A stretch of 64,000 bases of DNA from Stomoxys calcitrans. Taxonomy: Eukaryota > Arthropoda > Insecta > Diptera > Muscidae. The stretch lies in assembly GCF_963082655.1 (NCBI RefSeq), contig NC_081553.1, positions 225,760,570 to 225,824,569 of the forward strand. The letters run 5' to 3'. Shown piece after piece: positions 23,640 through 33,768 of the stretch (positions within the stretch are counted from its first letter, which is position 1; each line of letters opens with the position of its first letter). The notes below the pieces were generated by a model. That model was not told where the DNA came from, ran no database searches, and was given only the letters and a program-made list of their open reading frames with translations. A program made the position numbers and the translations under genes.

Positions 23640-26459
23640 TCTGATTTCAGACTGGCACTATAGACTCAAAAACGGCTGAAGCGATTACCTTGAAATTTGC
23701 ACAGATTGTGTTGGTTCTTCTGTAAGGAAACATAGGCTATATAATTTTTTTATATCAGGAGGGAGGCGGACCCTCCCCCTTGCCCTACCCAAAAATAAAA
23801 GTGGACCGATCGGGACATTATGGGATTCAAATGAAAGGTATTCAAGAGTAGAGTACGATTTTCATAAAAAAAAGTTGGGTCCAAGTACCTGGGCGGGCCG
23901 CTTCACCCCCAAAACCCTTTTAAAATAGGTTTATTTGACGCTCATGACAATATGGGTCTTTAATGAATGATATTCGGAAATAAATTACGAATATGGCCAG
24001 GAAGAATAAATATGCTTTATAATTTTTTGATATCGGGAGGGGGGCGGACCCTCCCCTTACCCCAAAAGTACTACCCAAAAATAAAAGTGGACCGATCGGG
24101 ACAATATGGGATTGAAATGAAAGGTATTCAAGAGTAGAGTACGGTTTTCTTAAAAAAAAAGTCGGGTCCAAGTACCTGGGCGGGCCACTTCACCCCCAAA
24201 ACCCCTTAAAATAGATTTATTTGACGATCATGACAATATGGGATTCAAATGAATAATATTCGGGAATAGATTACGAATATGGCCAGGAAGAAGAAATATC
24301 CTTTATAATTTGTTGATATCGGGAGGGGGGCGGACCCTCCCCCTTATCCCAAAAGTACTACCCAAAATCACAAGTGGACCGATAAAGACAATATGGGAGT
24401 CAAATGAAAGGTATTCAAGAGTATAGTACGAATTTTATAATAAAAGTTGGGTCCAAGTACCTGGGCGGGCCGGTTCACCCCCAAAACCCCTTTAAAATAG
24501 ATTTATCTGACGATCATGACAATATGAAACTCAAATGAAAGGTATTCTCGGGAGTAGATTACGAATATGGCCAGGAAGAAGAAATATACTTTATAATTTG
24601 TTGATATCGGGAGGGGGGCGGACCCTCCCCCTTGCCCTACCCAAAAGTAAAAGTGGACCCATCGGGACAATATGGGATTCAAATGAAAGGTATTCAAGAA
24701 TAGAGTACGAATTTCATAAAAAAAAAGTTTACTGGCTAAGGGGTATGTTCATAGTAACATAGCATGGGGGGATTAATATTCGCACTCCCTTTTCAACCTT
24801 ACCTAACCCAAGTCTGATTTCAGACTGCCCCTATAGAATCAAAAACGGCCGAACCGATTACATTAACATTTGCACAGATTGTGTTGGTTGTTCTGTAAGA
24901 AAACATAGGCTATATAATTTTTTTATATCGGGAGGGGGGCGAACCCTCCCCCTTGCCCTACCCAAAAGTGAAAGTGGACCGATCGGGACAATATGGGATT
25001 CAAATGAAAGGTATTCAAGAGTAGAGCACGAATTTCATAATAAAAGTTGGGTCCAAGTACCTGGGGGGGCACTCCACCCCCAAAACACCTTTAAAATAGA
25101 TTTATTTGACGATCATGACAATATGAAACTCAAATGAAAGGTAGTCTCGGGAGTAGATTACGAATATGGCCAGGAAGAAGAAATATGCTTTATAATTTGT
25201 TGATATCGGGTGAGGGGGCGGACCCTCCCCCTTATCCCAAAAGCACTACCCAAAATCACAAGTGGACCGATAAAGACAATATGGGAGTCAAATGAAAGGT
25301 ATTCAAGAGTATAGTACGAATTTTAAAATAAAAGTTGGGTCCAAGTACCTGGGCGGGCCGGTTCACCCCCAAAACCCCTTAAAAATAGGTTTATTTGACG
25401 CTCATGACAATATGGGCCTTTAATGAATGATATTCGGAAGTAGATTACGAATATGGCCAGGAAGAAGAAATATGCTTTATAATTTTTTGATATCGGGAGG
25501 GGGGCGGACCCTCCCCTTACCCCAAAAGTACTACCCAAAAATAAAAGTGGACCGATCGGGACAATATGGGAGTCAAATGAAAGGTATTCGGGAGTAGATT
25601 ACGAATCTGGCATACAAAATCAGATCGAAGTGTAGGGGGTCACCCCACCGCCCAAAAACTCCCCAAATGGACATATGACCCATCATGACTATATGGGACT
25701 CGGTTTGTTTGCCTGTTCCGTAAAATCAAAAAAAGTAAACATAGGTTATATAATTTTTAGATATCGGATGGTGGCTGACCCTCCCCCGTTACACCAAAAT
25801 CGCCACCCAAATCCAAAAGAGGACTGATGGGCACAATGTGGGTATCAAATGAAAGGTATTGGAGAAAATGAAAACCATATTAAATTTTGGGGTCCATCTA
25901 CTACCGCTCCAAACCAAAAACTCCTCCTAACAGAAATATTCCACGTTCCTATCAATATGGGACTCAATTGAAAAATATTCGGCAGTAGATTACAAATATG
26001 GCATAAAAAATTAGGCCCAAGTAATGAGAGGTCGCCTCACCCCAAAAAACCCCCAAATGGGCATATCAGCCGACCATGGCTATATAGGATTCAAATGAAA
26101 GATATTTGGGAGAAGATTAAAAATATGACATAAAAATTTGCGTTCAAGTCAAGGTGGCTCTTTTCCTCCCAAAAATACGTCGAATAGATTAATTGACCCC
26201 TTATGGCAATATGGGACTCAAATGAAAGGTTTTTTGAGAGTAGAAAACGAATTTGATATCCAATTTTGGGGCTATGCCCTAAATCACCCCTTAAACTGAA
26301 CTTTATTTTCGGCTACAGCAATATGGAGCTCAAATCAACGGTATTTGGGAGTAAAGAACGAATTTGATATCTATTTTTAGGGAAAAGTGCCGGTGACCTC
26401 CCCAGCGCCAAAACACCCTTCAAACGGTTCATACTTACCGATCATGACAAAATGATGTT
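23640..26459 (+). repeat. 130-bp family, ~290-300-bp higher-order array
   Basis: The block ATTACGAATATGGCCAGGAAGAAG is repeated, with GATATCGGGAGGGGGGCGGA, AGTACTACCCAAAA and AAAGTTGGGTCCAAGTACCT in constant order, at about 24,000, 24,290, 24,585, 25,160 and 25,455. After 25,620 the units become diverged single monomers. The array is cut off by the LTR at 26,460. Confidence 0.85.
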
Positions 26460-26952
26460 TGTATAAACTCAAAGTTTATACTTATTTTTTTATATTCTTA
26501 TGAAATACTAGTTTTAAAATCATGAATTCGTAGTCAAAAAAAAAAAAACACACATGAATTGTAACGGTTGGAAAGGCACTGAATTTAACGTAACAAAATA
26601 CAAATGTCATGAAAATGTACTAAAAAAAAGATACAAATGCCGATACTCGAAGGCTTCTTGGCGGGCTTAAATAGCTAAGCTCGGCCACTTCGTCAGCAGC
26701 AGCAATCGAGTCAGCAATAAATTGGTAAAATCACCCCAACTCTTTGTTTTTTACTTTTCCTCCTTTTTTGTACTCCACTCTACGAGCAAACTCTTTTACC
26801 TTAGTCTCCTAGTGAGAACTGTGAGTCTGTGCTCCCACAAATACAGTCCACAACCAGTTGATGGAACAACTTGGATAACATCCAAACCATCCACAACTCT
26901 CATCGCATTGGAACGGCCCCATACGTGCTGGACGTCTCCCCCAATTTAATCA
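26460..26952 (+). repeat. BEL/Pao LTR, plus orientation, with primer-binding site at its 3' edge
   Basis: This 493-bp LTR begins TGTATAAACTCAAAGTTTAT and ends CCCCAATTTAATCA, so it has the TG...CA ends. It is a near-perfect inverted copy of 26,970-27,463; the one difference I found is in the A run near 26,536-26,548. TTAAATA at 26,668-26,674 could be the U3 TATA-like element. It is followed immediately by the primer-binding site. No plus-strand internal sequence follows, so this LTR is detached from an element body of its own. Confidence 0.88.
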
Positions 26953-26970
26953 TGGTCCTTCGAGCCGGAT
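26953..26970 (+). promoter_or_regulatory. Primer-binding site matching the 3' end of tRNA-Tyr
   Basis: TGGTCCTTCGAGCCGGAT is the reverse complement of the 3' end of insect tRNA-Tyr including CCA, as I know that tRNA. The site starts directly after the CA of the LTR, as a primer-binding site should. Its 18th base is also the first base of the inverted LTR, so the site ends exactly at the junction. Confidence 0.8.
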
Positions 26971-27463
26971 GATTAAATTGGGGGAGACGTCCAGCACGTA
27001 TGGGGCCGTTCCAATGCGATGAGAGTTGTGGATGGTTTGGATGTTATCCAAGTTGTTCCATCAACTGGTTGTGGACTGTATTTGTGGGAGCACAGACTCA
27101 CAGTTCTCACTAGGAGACTAAGGTAAAAGAGTTTGCTCGTAGAGTGGAGTACAAAAAAGGAGGAAAAGTAAAAAACAAAGAGTTGGGGTGATTTTACCAA
27201 TTTATTGCTGACTCGATTGCTGCTGCTGACGAAGTGGCCGAGCTTAGCTATTTAAGCCCGCCAAGAAGCCTTCGAGTATCGGCATTTGTATCTTTTTTTT
27301 AGTACATTTTCATGACATTTGTATTTTGTTACGTTAAATTCAGTGCCTTTCCAACCGTTACAATTCATGTGTGTTCTTTTTTTTTTTGACTACGAATTCA
27401 TGATTTTAAAACTAGTATTTCATAAGAATATAAAAAAATAAGTATAAACTTTGAGTTTATACA
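26970..27463 (-). repeat. BEL/Pao 3' LTR (minus orientation)
   Basis: On the minus strand this runs from TGTATAAACTCAAAG at 27,463 to AATTTAATCA at 26,970. It follows the end of the element body, whose last coding frame stops 12 bp upstream. The segment before it is GGCCGGGCGCCA rather than a canonical purine tract. Its near identity with the inverted copy at 26,460 argues that both derive from one recent reverse-transcription event. Confidence 0.85.
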
Positions 27464-27474
27464 TGGCGCCCGGC

Positions 27475-28059
27475 CTAGATGTTGGCATTGTTATGGTCAG
27501 GGTTATGGACAGCGCAGAGAACAGAAGCCAAAGATCGAATCGCATCTGACAATATGTGTTGGTTAATAGATGGTGATGCAGTGTTGTTGAATGATGGCCT
27601 TTGACCTCGCACATCGTCTGAAGATGGAGTTGCTTGATTAGCTTTCCCTTTCTTTTTCTGCCGTCTTGGGTTGGTGCACGACTGGACTCTTTTATCCGAA
27701 TTTTGTTGTTGGACAACTTTTCTATTTTTGGCATGCGAGTATACAACGTTGTTTTGTGGGTGTAGCAAGGTATGGTGACAGTTACGGCACTTCCGACATT
27801 TGTTTTTGGACGTGCAGTCTGATACCATATGGCTTTTAGCCAAGCAGTTGATACAGTACTTGTGCTGCCTTACCGTGCGGCTTCTATCTAGTGGCGTCAT
27901 TTTTATGAACCTGCGACATAACCGAATGCTATGGTAGCCTTTGCATAACACACACCGATACACATTTGAACCAGGTTTGTTGCTAACAGGTCTGTAAATA
28001 TATAAATTCAGAGATTGGTTAATTTGGAATTGATTTCCACATATATGGAAAACGTTCAA
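27475..28059 (-). CDS. BEL/Pao-associated gag-like zinc-knuckle protein, separate frame 3' of integrase
   Basis: This intact 194-codon frame has three Cys/His clusters: CVLC-H-C at residues 36-48, CINC-H-C at 69-82, and CRKC followed by HHTLLH at 88-100. The C-terminal half is basic and Gln/Ser-rich. The pattern is that of the nucleic-acid-binding knuckles found at the gag end of BEL/Pao elements, where they package RNA. Here it lies downstream of the integrase stop codon, separated by 30 bp, and just before the 3' LTR. It could be an accessory third-position ORF of this lineage or a transduced gag fragment. Function is inferred from motifs only. Confidence 0.7.
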   Translation of the reverse strand: MNVFHICGNQFQINQSLNLYIYRPVSNKPGSNVYRCVLCKGYHSIRLCRRFIKMTPLDRSRTVRQHKYCINCLAKSHMVSDCTSKNKCRKCRNCHHTLLHPQNNVVYSHAKNRKVVQQQNSDKRVQSCTNPRRQKKKGKANQATPSSDDVRGQRPSFNNTASPSINQHILSDAIRSLASVLCAVHNPDHNNANI

Positions 28060-28089
28060 TTCGAAGATGACAAAATTGAGATTAAGATT

Positions 28090-29874
28090 TTAGTTTTGCT
28101 GATCAGTGGATTGTCCGCTCAGGTAAGGTAAGTGGCATAATTTTACTATAGGCCGTGTAATCAAGCCAGTCGCAGTGCGAACATCCACTATACGAATTTG
28201 GCCATCGTGGCCTGGGTGAGTTTCCTCGATACGTCCTAATCGCCATTCGTTCGGTGGAAGTAGGTCGTCTATTACTACCACTAAGTCGCCTACCTTTACC
28301 CCCGGACTTGGTTCCTTCCACTTATACCGCTTTTGTAGTGACTTCAGATAGTCCTCTTTCCATTGAACAGAGAACTGATGATGCAAAGCCTTAAGTTTGA
28401 CCCATCTATTCAGGACTGGCATGTCTTGTGAAAGAGGTTCCGGCAGTGCCAGCATGGGGGCACCCCTCAGAAAGTGGCCAGGAGTTAGTGCAGTGAGATC
28501 AGAGGGATCCTCTGATATTGCACAAATGGGTCGGGAGTTAAGGACTCCCTCTATTCGAGCCAATACCGTGGCGAATTGCTCATATGTAAATTTGTGCGAC
28601 CCAGCGACCCTCTTAAAATGATGTTTAAAACTTTTAACGGCGGCCTCCCAGAGACCGCCCATATGAGGTGCATGAGGAGGAATGAAGCTCCATTCAAAGC
28701 CGTGAGTAATGTATTTATCCGCTATGTCCCTTGAAGTGCCTTTAATAAATTTAGAGAATTCTCTTAATAGAATCCTACTAGCCCCTACAAAATTCCGTCC
28801 ATTATCAGATACTACCCTCTTGGGTAGTCCTCGCCTACCAACAAATCTAGCGAAAGTAGCCTCAAATGCTGCGGATGACAAATCCGAACATGGCTCCAAG
28901 TGAAGTGCCTTCGTAGAGAAGCACACAAACACCGATACGTACCCCTTCACTAGTGGTGCCTTTCGCAAATGGGAAGTTTTCAGCTCAAAAGGACCCGCGA
29001 AATCGAGTCCAGTTACATGAAATGGTGGTGTAATTGTACACCTGTCTTCTGGCAGTGGTGCCATGATCTGGGAACATGATCTCCCCTTAAAAACTGTGCA
29101 AACTTTACATTTACGAATGATGGCCTTCACTCTTGGTTTAAGGCGGGATATATAAAACTCGGTCTGCACCATCCTACACATCAGAATACAATCCGCATGG
29201 GCCAAAAACGTATGAAGGTGAGATAGGTATAAAGCAGAAAGGCGAGAGTTACCGGGGAGAACAATGGGGTGGCTTTCATTATACGGAAGTGACGAGTGAG
29301 CCAATCGGCCATTAACTCTTATAATTCCCTCTTGATCTATAAAGGGGTTGACGGTTTTCAGGGAGCTGTCCCTAGATACAGGATTCCCATTCAAAAGCGA
29401 ATCGTACTCTTCCTTAAAGAAATGCCTTTGACATAAGTAAATCAAGCGGGTTTTTACGAAAAGAATTTCGCGATAGGAAATATAAACAGATGAATACCTC
29501 ACAGCCTCAGTAGACGTGCGATGAATGCTATGAAAAAACCGGAAGACATACGATAATACCCTTAAAGCCCTGGGGTATGACGAGAACCTGTCCAACACAT
29601 CCCATTGTGCCAAAGCGGAATGAAGAGAATGGAGTCTCTTGACGGGTTCCGGTGGTGACACAGGAATCATCTTTGGCCATGCAGAGGTCTCCTTTGTAAG
29701 CCACGGTGGTCCGTTCCACCACATGACGTTATGTCGAAGGTCTTGTGATCTACAACCCCTGGTACCCAAGTCAGCCGGATTTTCCGGAGAGGGCACGTGT
29801 CGCCATTGCCCTTGGGGAACCAATGCGTGTATCTCAGATGTACGATTAGCGACGCACAGTGGGCCAAATGGCAA
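28090..29874 (-). pseudogene. BEL/Pao pol fragment: end of RNase H, integrase and C-terminal domain
   Basis: The 594-codon frame begins with seven codons read from the Transib terminal repeat; genuine pol sequence starts at about residue 8. NPADLGTRG (32-40) marks the end of the RNase H region. The integrase zinc-binding domain has H221, H226, C256 and C259. The catalytic core has D291 (TGLDFAGPF), D357 (VVSDNGRNF) and E410 (HMGGLWE). Residues 488-585 match the C-terminal domain usual in BEL integrases (KVGDLVVV...W.LGRI). Integrase joins element cDNA to the genome. All catalytic acids are intact, but the frame is separated from its upstream half by the 5.3-kb Transib insertion, so no normal polyprotein is made. 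Confidence 0.88.
29850..29854. repeat. Target-site duplication CGACG, left copy
   Basis: CGACG lies directly before the terminal CACAGTG and is repeated exactly at 35,202-35,206. Transib elements are known for 5-bp GC-rich duplications of the CGNCG type. Confidence 0.9.
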
Positions 29875-31289
29875 AAAAATTGGAAATAAGTCTACAACTT
29901 TTTATCTGTTGATTTTAGCCATACAAAATGTTCTAGACATTTGTAGAGGAGGACATAGGCTTTCAGAAAAGTGCTGTTGTTGGTCCATATCTTTAATACA
30001 GGGTGAGCTACAGGGTGTGAAAGTTGACCACTTTTGACTTCTCCAAGCTTCTGGGGGCCATAACTTTTGATCTACTCAACCGATTTACATGATTTAGGAC
30101 TCTAGAGAAAGAGCTTGACAAGATCTAAAAAACTTATGCATAAAGTACCATGCCATCGTGTACTGTTAAGGAGTTATGAATTGTTTAATTTTAAAATATG
30201 AAAATTTGGCCTTGGTTTTTTTCAGTGTTTTTTAAATAACTCCGTCAATTTTAAAGCTATAAACTTCATACTTCACACAAATTATGCCAGCATATGTGTG
30301 CATAAAATACAAAAGGAATCACGTGAATATCTTTGGCGGTTTAAAAATGGCATCGTTTTCAATATGAAAAATATTTTTTTTGTCAAAAAATTGCAAAATT
30401 TTTCAAAAAAGATACTCCCATTTCCTTTAAGTTTTCGCAAACTTTGGCCGTCAAAGCATTATCATTTCTTTCCATTTTCACAAAGTCGAGGTATTAAGAA
30501 AAGTTTTAAGTGCTAATTTGGCTAATTTCGATATCAAACAACACCGTTATCTTAAGACCAAAATGGCCAATTTTTTTACTAAACTTCAAAAGTTTCTCAC
30601 TGGAAAAAAAGTTCCACGGGGATTTTTTCGCTTTTTTTGAACTTAAATGAAAGCTTAAAATGTTCCCAACATTTTAAGGTATGTCTCGCCATATCCTAGC
30701 CATAAATGAGATCGTAGCGATCAAAATACTGAAAAAAGTCAATTTTCAAGTAGTGCTATATTCATTGCTAAAAAACAAGTATTACGTCACATTTTATTGC
30801 AAAGATGTTAAATAAACTTTTATTTGGTAACACTTCTTCTACAAAACACAAAAAGAATCATGGAAATATCTCTATTCTATTCCATTTTATGGAACCGGCA
30901 ATAAAAAAGTCAATTTTTCAAAAAAGTCGAATTTCCCAAATTTTGTTTTTGTTGTCCTAATTGCACATGACACACTATAGCCATATTTACGCAACATACC
31001 TTATCGTAAAGGAAATTTTCATACCTTTCCAACGATGTATAAAACATTTCTCAACTCGGATTCTATCTACTCTAAAATTCATTTACACTTCATTAAACTC
31101 TATATAAAAATGTCTATTTGTGAAATGGAACCTTATATGGGGCCTACACTAAAACATTGATAGATTTGCCCAGGGTTTACAATACAAATGTGTTAGAATA
31201 AAAAAAGGTCTCCTGCCAAAGTTTAAAAAAATTGGAATAAAAATATGTGTTTTAGAGCGAAAACACTTCGCATCGGCGTGCGTTTGTAT
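29855..31289 (+). repeat. Transib left terminal inverted repeat (~1,435 bp)
   Basis: It aligns with the reverse complement of 33,769-35,201 from CACAGTG to GGCGTGCGTTT. I found only a few differences, for example G at 30,019 and G at 31,034 against C and A in the other arm. The inner end is where pairing is lost, after CGTTTGTATA. The arm contains no open frame of note. Confidence 0.88.
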
Positions 31290-31511
31290 AGTACCTACAT
31301 CTATTTTTAATGTAAGCTGATGATTTTTGAATAAAAAGTAACCTAGAAATATACCTGCATATATATATATATTTGTGTTAAGATTTGATGCAGACAAATG
31401 TTACCTGTTTCGCTATGTCGAATTCCCAGGAAATCCACCGTATCAATGAATGTGAAAAAACCTACCCATAAAAAATTCATTGTCATTTTTTTTAACCAAA
31501 TTCGAGTCCAG

Positions 31512-31657
31512 GTAAATAATTATAGAAGAGTAAGTAAAAAGAGGCACTTTGGACCCCTTTTTACGATTGCGTCTGATACCTGAAATGGGTCATTAATTGT
31601 GAATATATTGCATAAATATTTGAACAAAATCCAAATTTTCTTCATTATATTTTGTAG
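31512..31657 (+). other. Possible 5'-UTR intron of the Transib transposase transcript
   Basis: Donor-like CCAGGTAAAT begins at 31,508 (GT at 31,512), with an alternative GAGTAAGTA (GT at 31,530). The acceptor candidate is TTTTCTTCATTATATTTTGTAG ending at 31,657, given here only as a pyrimidine-rich tract plus TAG. An in-frame TAA lies between the acceptor and the ATG, so splicing would not add coding sequence. This is prediction from signals only. Confidence 0.3.
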
Positions 31658-31681
31658 AGGCGTAAAGGACATTTATAAGTT

Positions 31682-33724
31682 ATGGAAGTCATACTGAAGT
31701 ATTCCACTCTTTCGAAAATTGTATGGGACATCAAAAATGATTCCAAATCATACACGGAGTCATTTAAGGAACTTGTTTACACTTTGGACCACATATATGG
31801 AATAAGGCTAAATAAAGACGCTTTAGACAAACTTGAAAAATTCTACAAATCATTTGAGAGAAGGTTGCCAGAATGTTCATTCGCAAAAATCAAGTTTTTC
31901 AAAATGTATGAGAAGTGGCTGAAATCGGATCTACTTATTGAAATTAAACCGCTGATTCCCGGCCGGCCTAGCAAAGCATACGACGAAGTTACGGAGAAAA
32001 CCAAAAAGAAAAAACAAGAGGAACTATTGGCGGCACATCCGCCAAATTTAATAAAAGATACGTTCAAAACAGCATTGTTAAAAACACAACCAAAAAATGT
32101 TGGACGAATTGTCGATGTTTTACCATTAGCATCTCCGAAAAGGGTAAAGAGAATGGTAGAAAGTATTCCAACTCCAAAATCGACTACAGAATTCACGGAG
32201 GAAGATGCACTGGCCCTGATTTTGAACCTAGGCCTCTCAAGAAACAAATACTCAACAATGAGGAAGGCTCTTCGTGAAAAAGGATGGGGTTGTTTACCCT
32301 CAAAACATAAATTGTACAACACCAGGACGAAAATGGTGCCATCAAATATATACGTGGACGAATTAAAAGCAAGAGTGAAACTTGCTGATCTTGTTGAAAA
32401 TACAGCTGTTAGAATTATTTCTAATTTTACTGAAGAACAGTTGAACACATGTAATAATTCCGAAGTGGTTTTGATCAGCAAATGGGGTTGTGATGGATCA
32501 TCTGGATTTTCCGAATATAAGCAACAAACAGAAATAGATACCAACTTCGCATCAATTTTCATGGCATCATTAGTACCATTGAGAATGAGATTGTACAAGG
32601 ACCAATCTTCATCATCGAAAGAAAATGCATTTCAAGATATATGGATAAATAGAACACCTGGGTCAAAATATTTATGTCGCCCAATTCGGTTTGAGTATAC
32701 AAAGGAAGACCGGAACACAACACGATCTTTGGTGAACGAAATAAAGGAAGAAATTGCTGCATTACCCATGATTGTTATAAACCAATTGGGAAGAAATATA
32801 AAAGTTTCGTTTCAACTACAACTCACTATGATCGATGGAAAGGTGGCAAACGCATTAACTGGCGTTATGTCCAATTGGAGATGCAATATTTGTGGCAAGA
32901 AGAATGGGCAATTCGAGGACAAGTCTGATGAAAATTTAGTAAACGAAAATGCGCTCAATTTCGGTATTTCGCCCCTGCACTGTAGAATTCGATTCATGGA
33001 GTATTGTTTGCATTTATCGTATGACCTTAAATATCGGACTAGCCCTGGAAACCGCGATGTCTCTGCTAGAAACAACCAAGATCTTCACAAAATGAGGCAG
33101 GAAGAGAAGAATCGAATCCAGTTGGAGTTTAAACAAAAGGGACTTATAATAGATAAACCTCTTTACGGATACGGAAGCACAAATGATGGCAACTCGGCAA
33201 GGCGGTTTTTTGAGGACCCCGTATCGACATCTAAAATAACCGGTCTTGATGAACACTTGCTAAGACGATTCAAAGTGATTTTGGCTGTAATCAATAGCAA
33301 AAAGATGATAAATTCAACCAAATTTGAAGCTTATAGTAATGACACAAAAAACATTTTATCTGATTTATATTCGTGGAAAGCTTTAACACCGACAGTACAT
33401 AAAGTCTTACATCATGGCAAGGAAATTGTGGAATACAACATACTTCCGTTAGGAGAACTTACAGAAGAAGCTCAGGAATCCCGTAATAGAGATGTTAAAC
33501 AGTTCCGGCTTTTCAATACCCGAAAGAGCACCAAATTTAACCAAAATTATGATTTACTTCAATATTTATTGTTATCGTCTGATCCGGTACTATACAGCAT
33601 CAGAACTAAATGGCTACCAAAAATATGTGACGATATAGATAAGGACGATCCCGATGCCATTCAAATTAAAGAGCTTTTAAATTTTGATACCTTAGATTAT
33701 TTGGTAGAGAATAAAATCAAATAA
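31682..33724 (+). CDS. Transib transposase (RAG1-core-like DDE recombinase)
   Basis: This intact 680-residue protein is of normal Transib length. It cuts at the element's CACAGTG ends and inserts them with 5-bp duplications. The first catalytic Asp is D271 in KWGCDGSSGFSEYK. The second is D385 in LTMIDGKVANAL. The acidic cluster E595/E596/E599 in LTEEAQESRNRD holds the third catalytic residue. C401 and C404 (CNIC) with H573 and H578 (TVHKVLHHG) correspond to the zinc-binding C2/H2 residues in the RAG1 core. The N-terminal part (1-160) is charged and contains a KKKKQ patch (108-112). The ATG at 31,682 is the first in frame after an upstream TAA, and the stop lies about 45 bp before the right repeat. 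No inactivating change is visible. The long antisense frame over residues 55-305 is a shadow. Confidence 0.93.
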   Translation: MEVILKYSTLSKIVWDIKNDSKSYTESFKELVYTLDHIYGIRLNKDALDKLEKFYKSFERRLPECSFAKIKFFKMYEKWLKSDLLIEIKPLIPGRPSKAYDEVTEKTKKKKQEELLAAHPPNLIKDTFKTALLKTQPKNVGRIVDVLPLASPKRVKRMVESIPTPKSTTEFTEEDALALILNLGLSRNKYSTMRKALREKGWGCLPSKHKLYNTRTKMVPSNIYVDELKARVKLADLVENTAVRIISNFTEEQLNTCNNSEVVLISKWGCDGSSGFSEYKQQTEIDTNFASIFMASLVPLRMRLYKDQSSSSKENAFQDIWINRTPGSKYLCRPIRFEYTKEDRNTTRSLVNEIKEEIAALPMIVINQLGRNIKVSFQLQLTMIDGKVANALTGVMSNWRCNICGKKNGQFEDKSDENLVNENALNFGISPLHCRIRFMEYCLHLSYDLKYRTSPGNRDVSARNNQDLHKMRQEEKNRIQLEFKQKGLIIDKPLYGYGSTNDGNSARRFFEDPVSTSKITGLDEHLLRRFKVILAVINSKKMINSTKFEAYSNDTKNILSDLYSWKALTPTVHKVLHHGKEIVEYNILPLGELTEEAQESRNRDVKQFRLFNTRKSTKFNQNYDLLQYLLLSSDPVLYSIRTKWLPKICDDIDKDDPDAIQIKELLNFDTLDYLVENKIK

Positions 33725-33768
33725 TACAAAACTAAAATGCTTTTTTATTTTGGGAGTAGCTAATATAC

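Noticed and set aside
26722..27200. Pair of identical 75-codon frames on opposite strands
   Set aside because: They lie within the two inverted LTR copies and merely mirror each other; an LTR is not expected to code for them.
27464..27475. TGGCGCCCGGCC next to the LTR as a plus-strand primer-binding site
   Set aside because: The real site is at 26,953-26,970, and the pol frames run on the minus strand, so this end is the 3' LTR side.
29855..29890. A full 12- or 23-spacer recombination signal behind the CACAGTG end
   Set aside because: An A-rich stretch follows at 12 bp but matches the nonamer poorly; only the heptamer is convincing.
31843..32598. 251-codon minus-strand frame opposite the Transib transposase
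   Set aside because: It lies wholly within the transposase codons and has no motif of its own.
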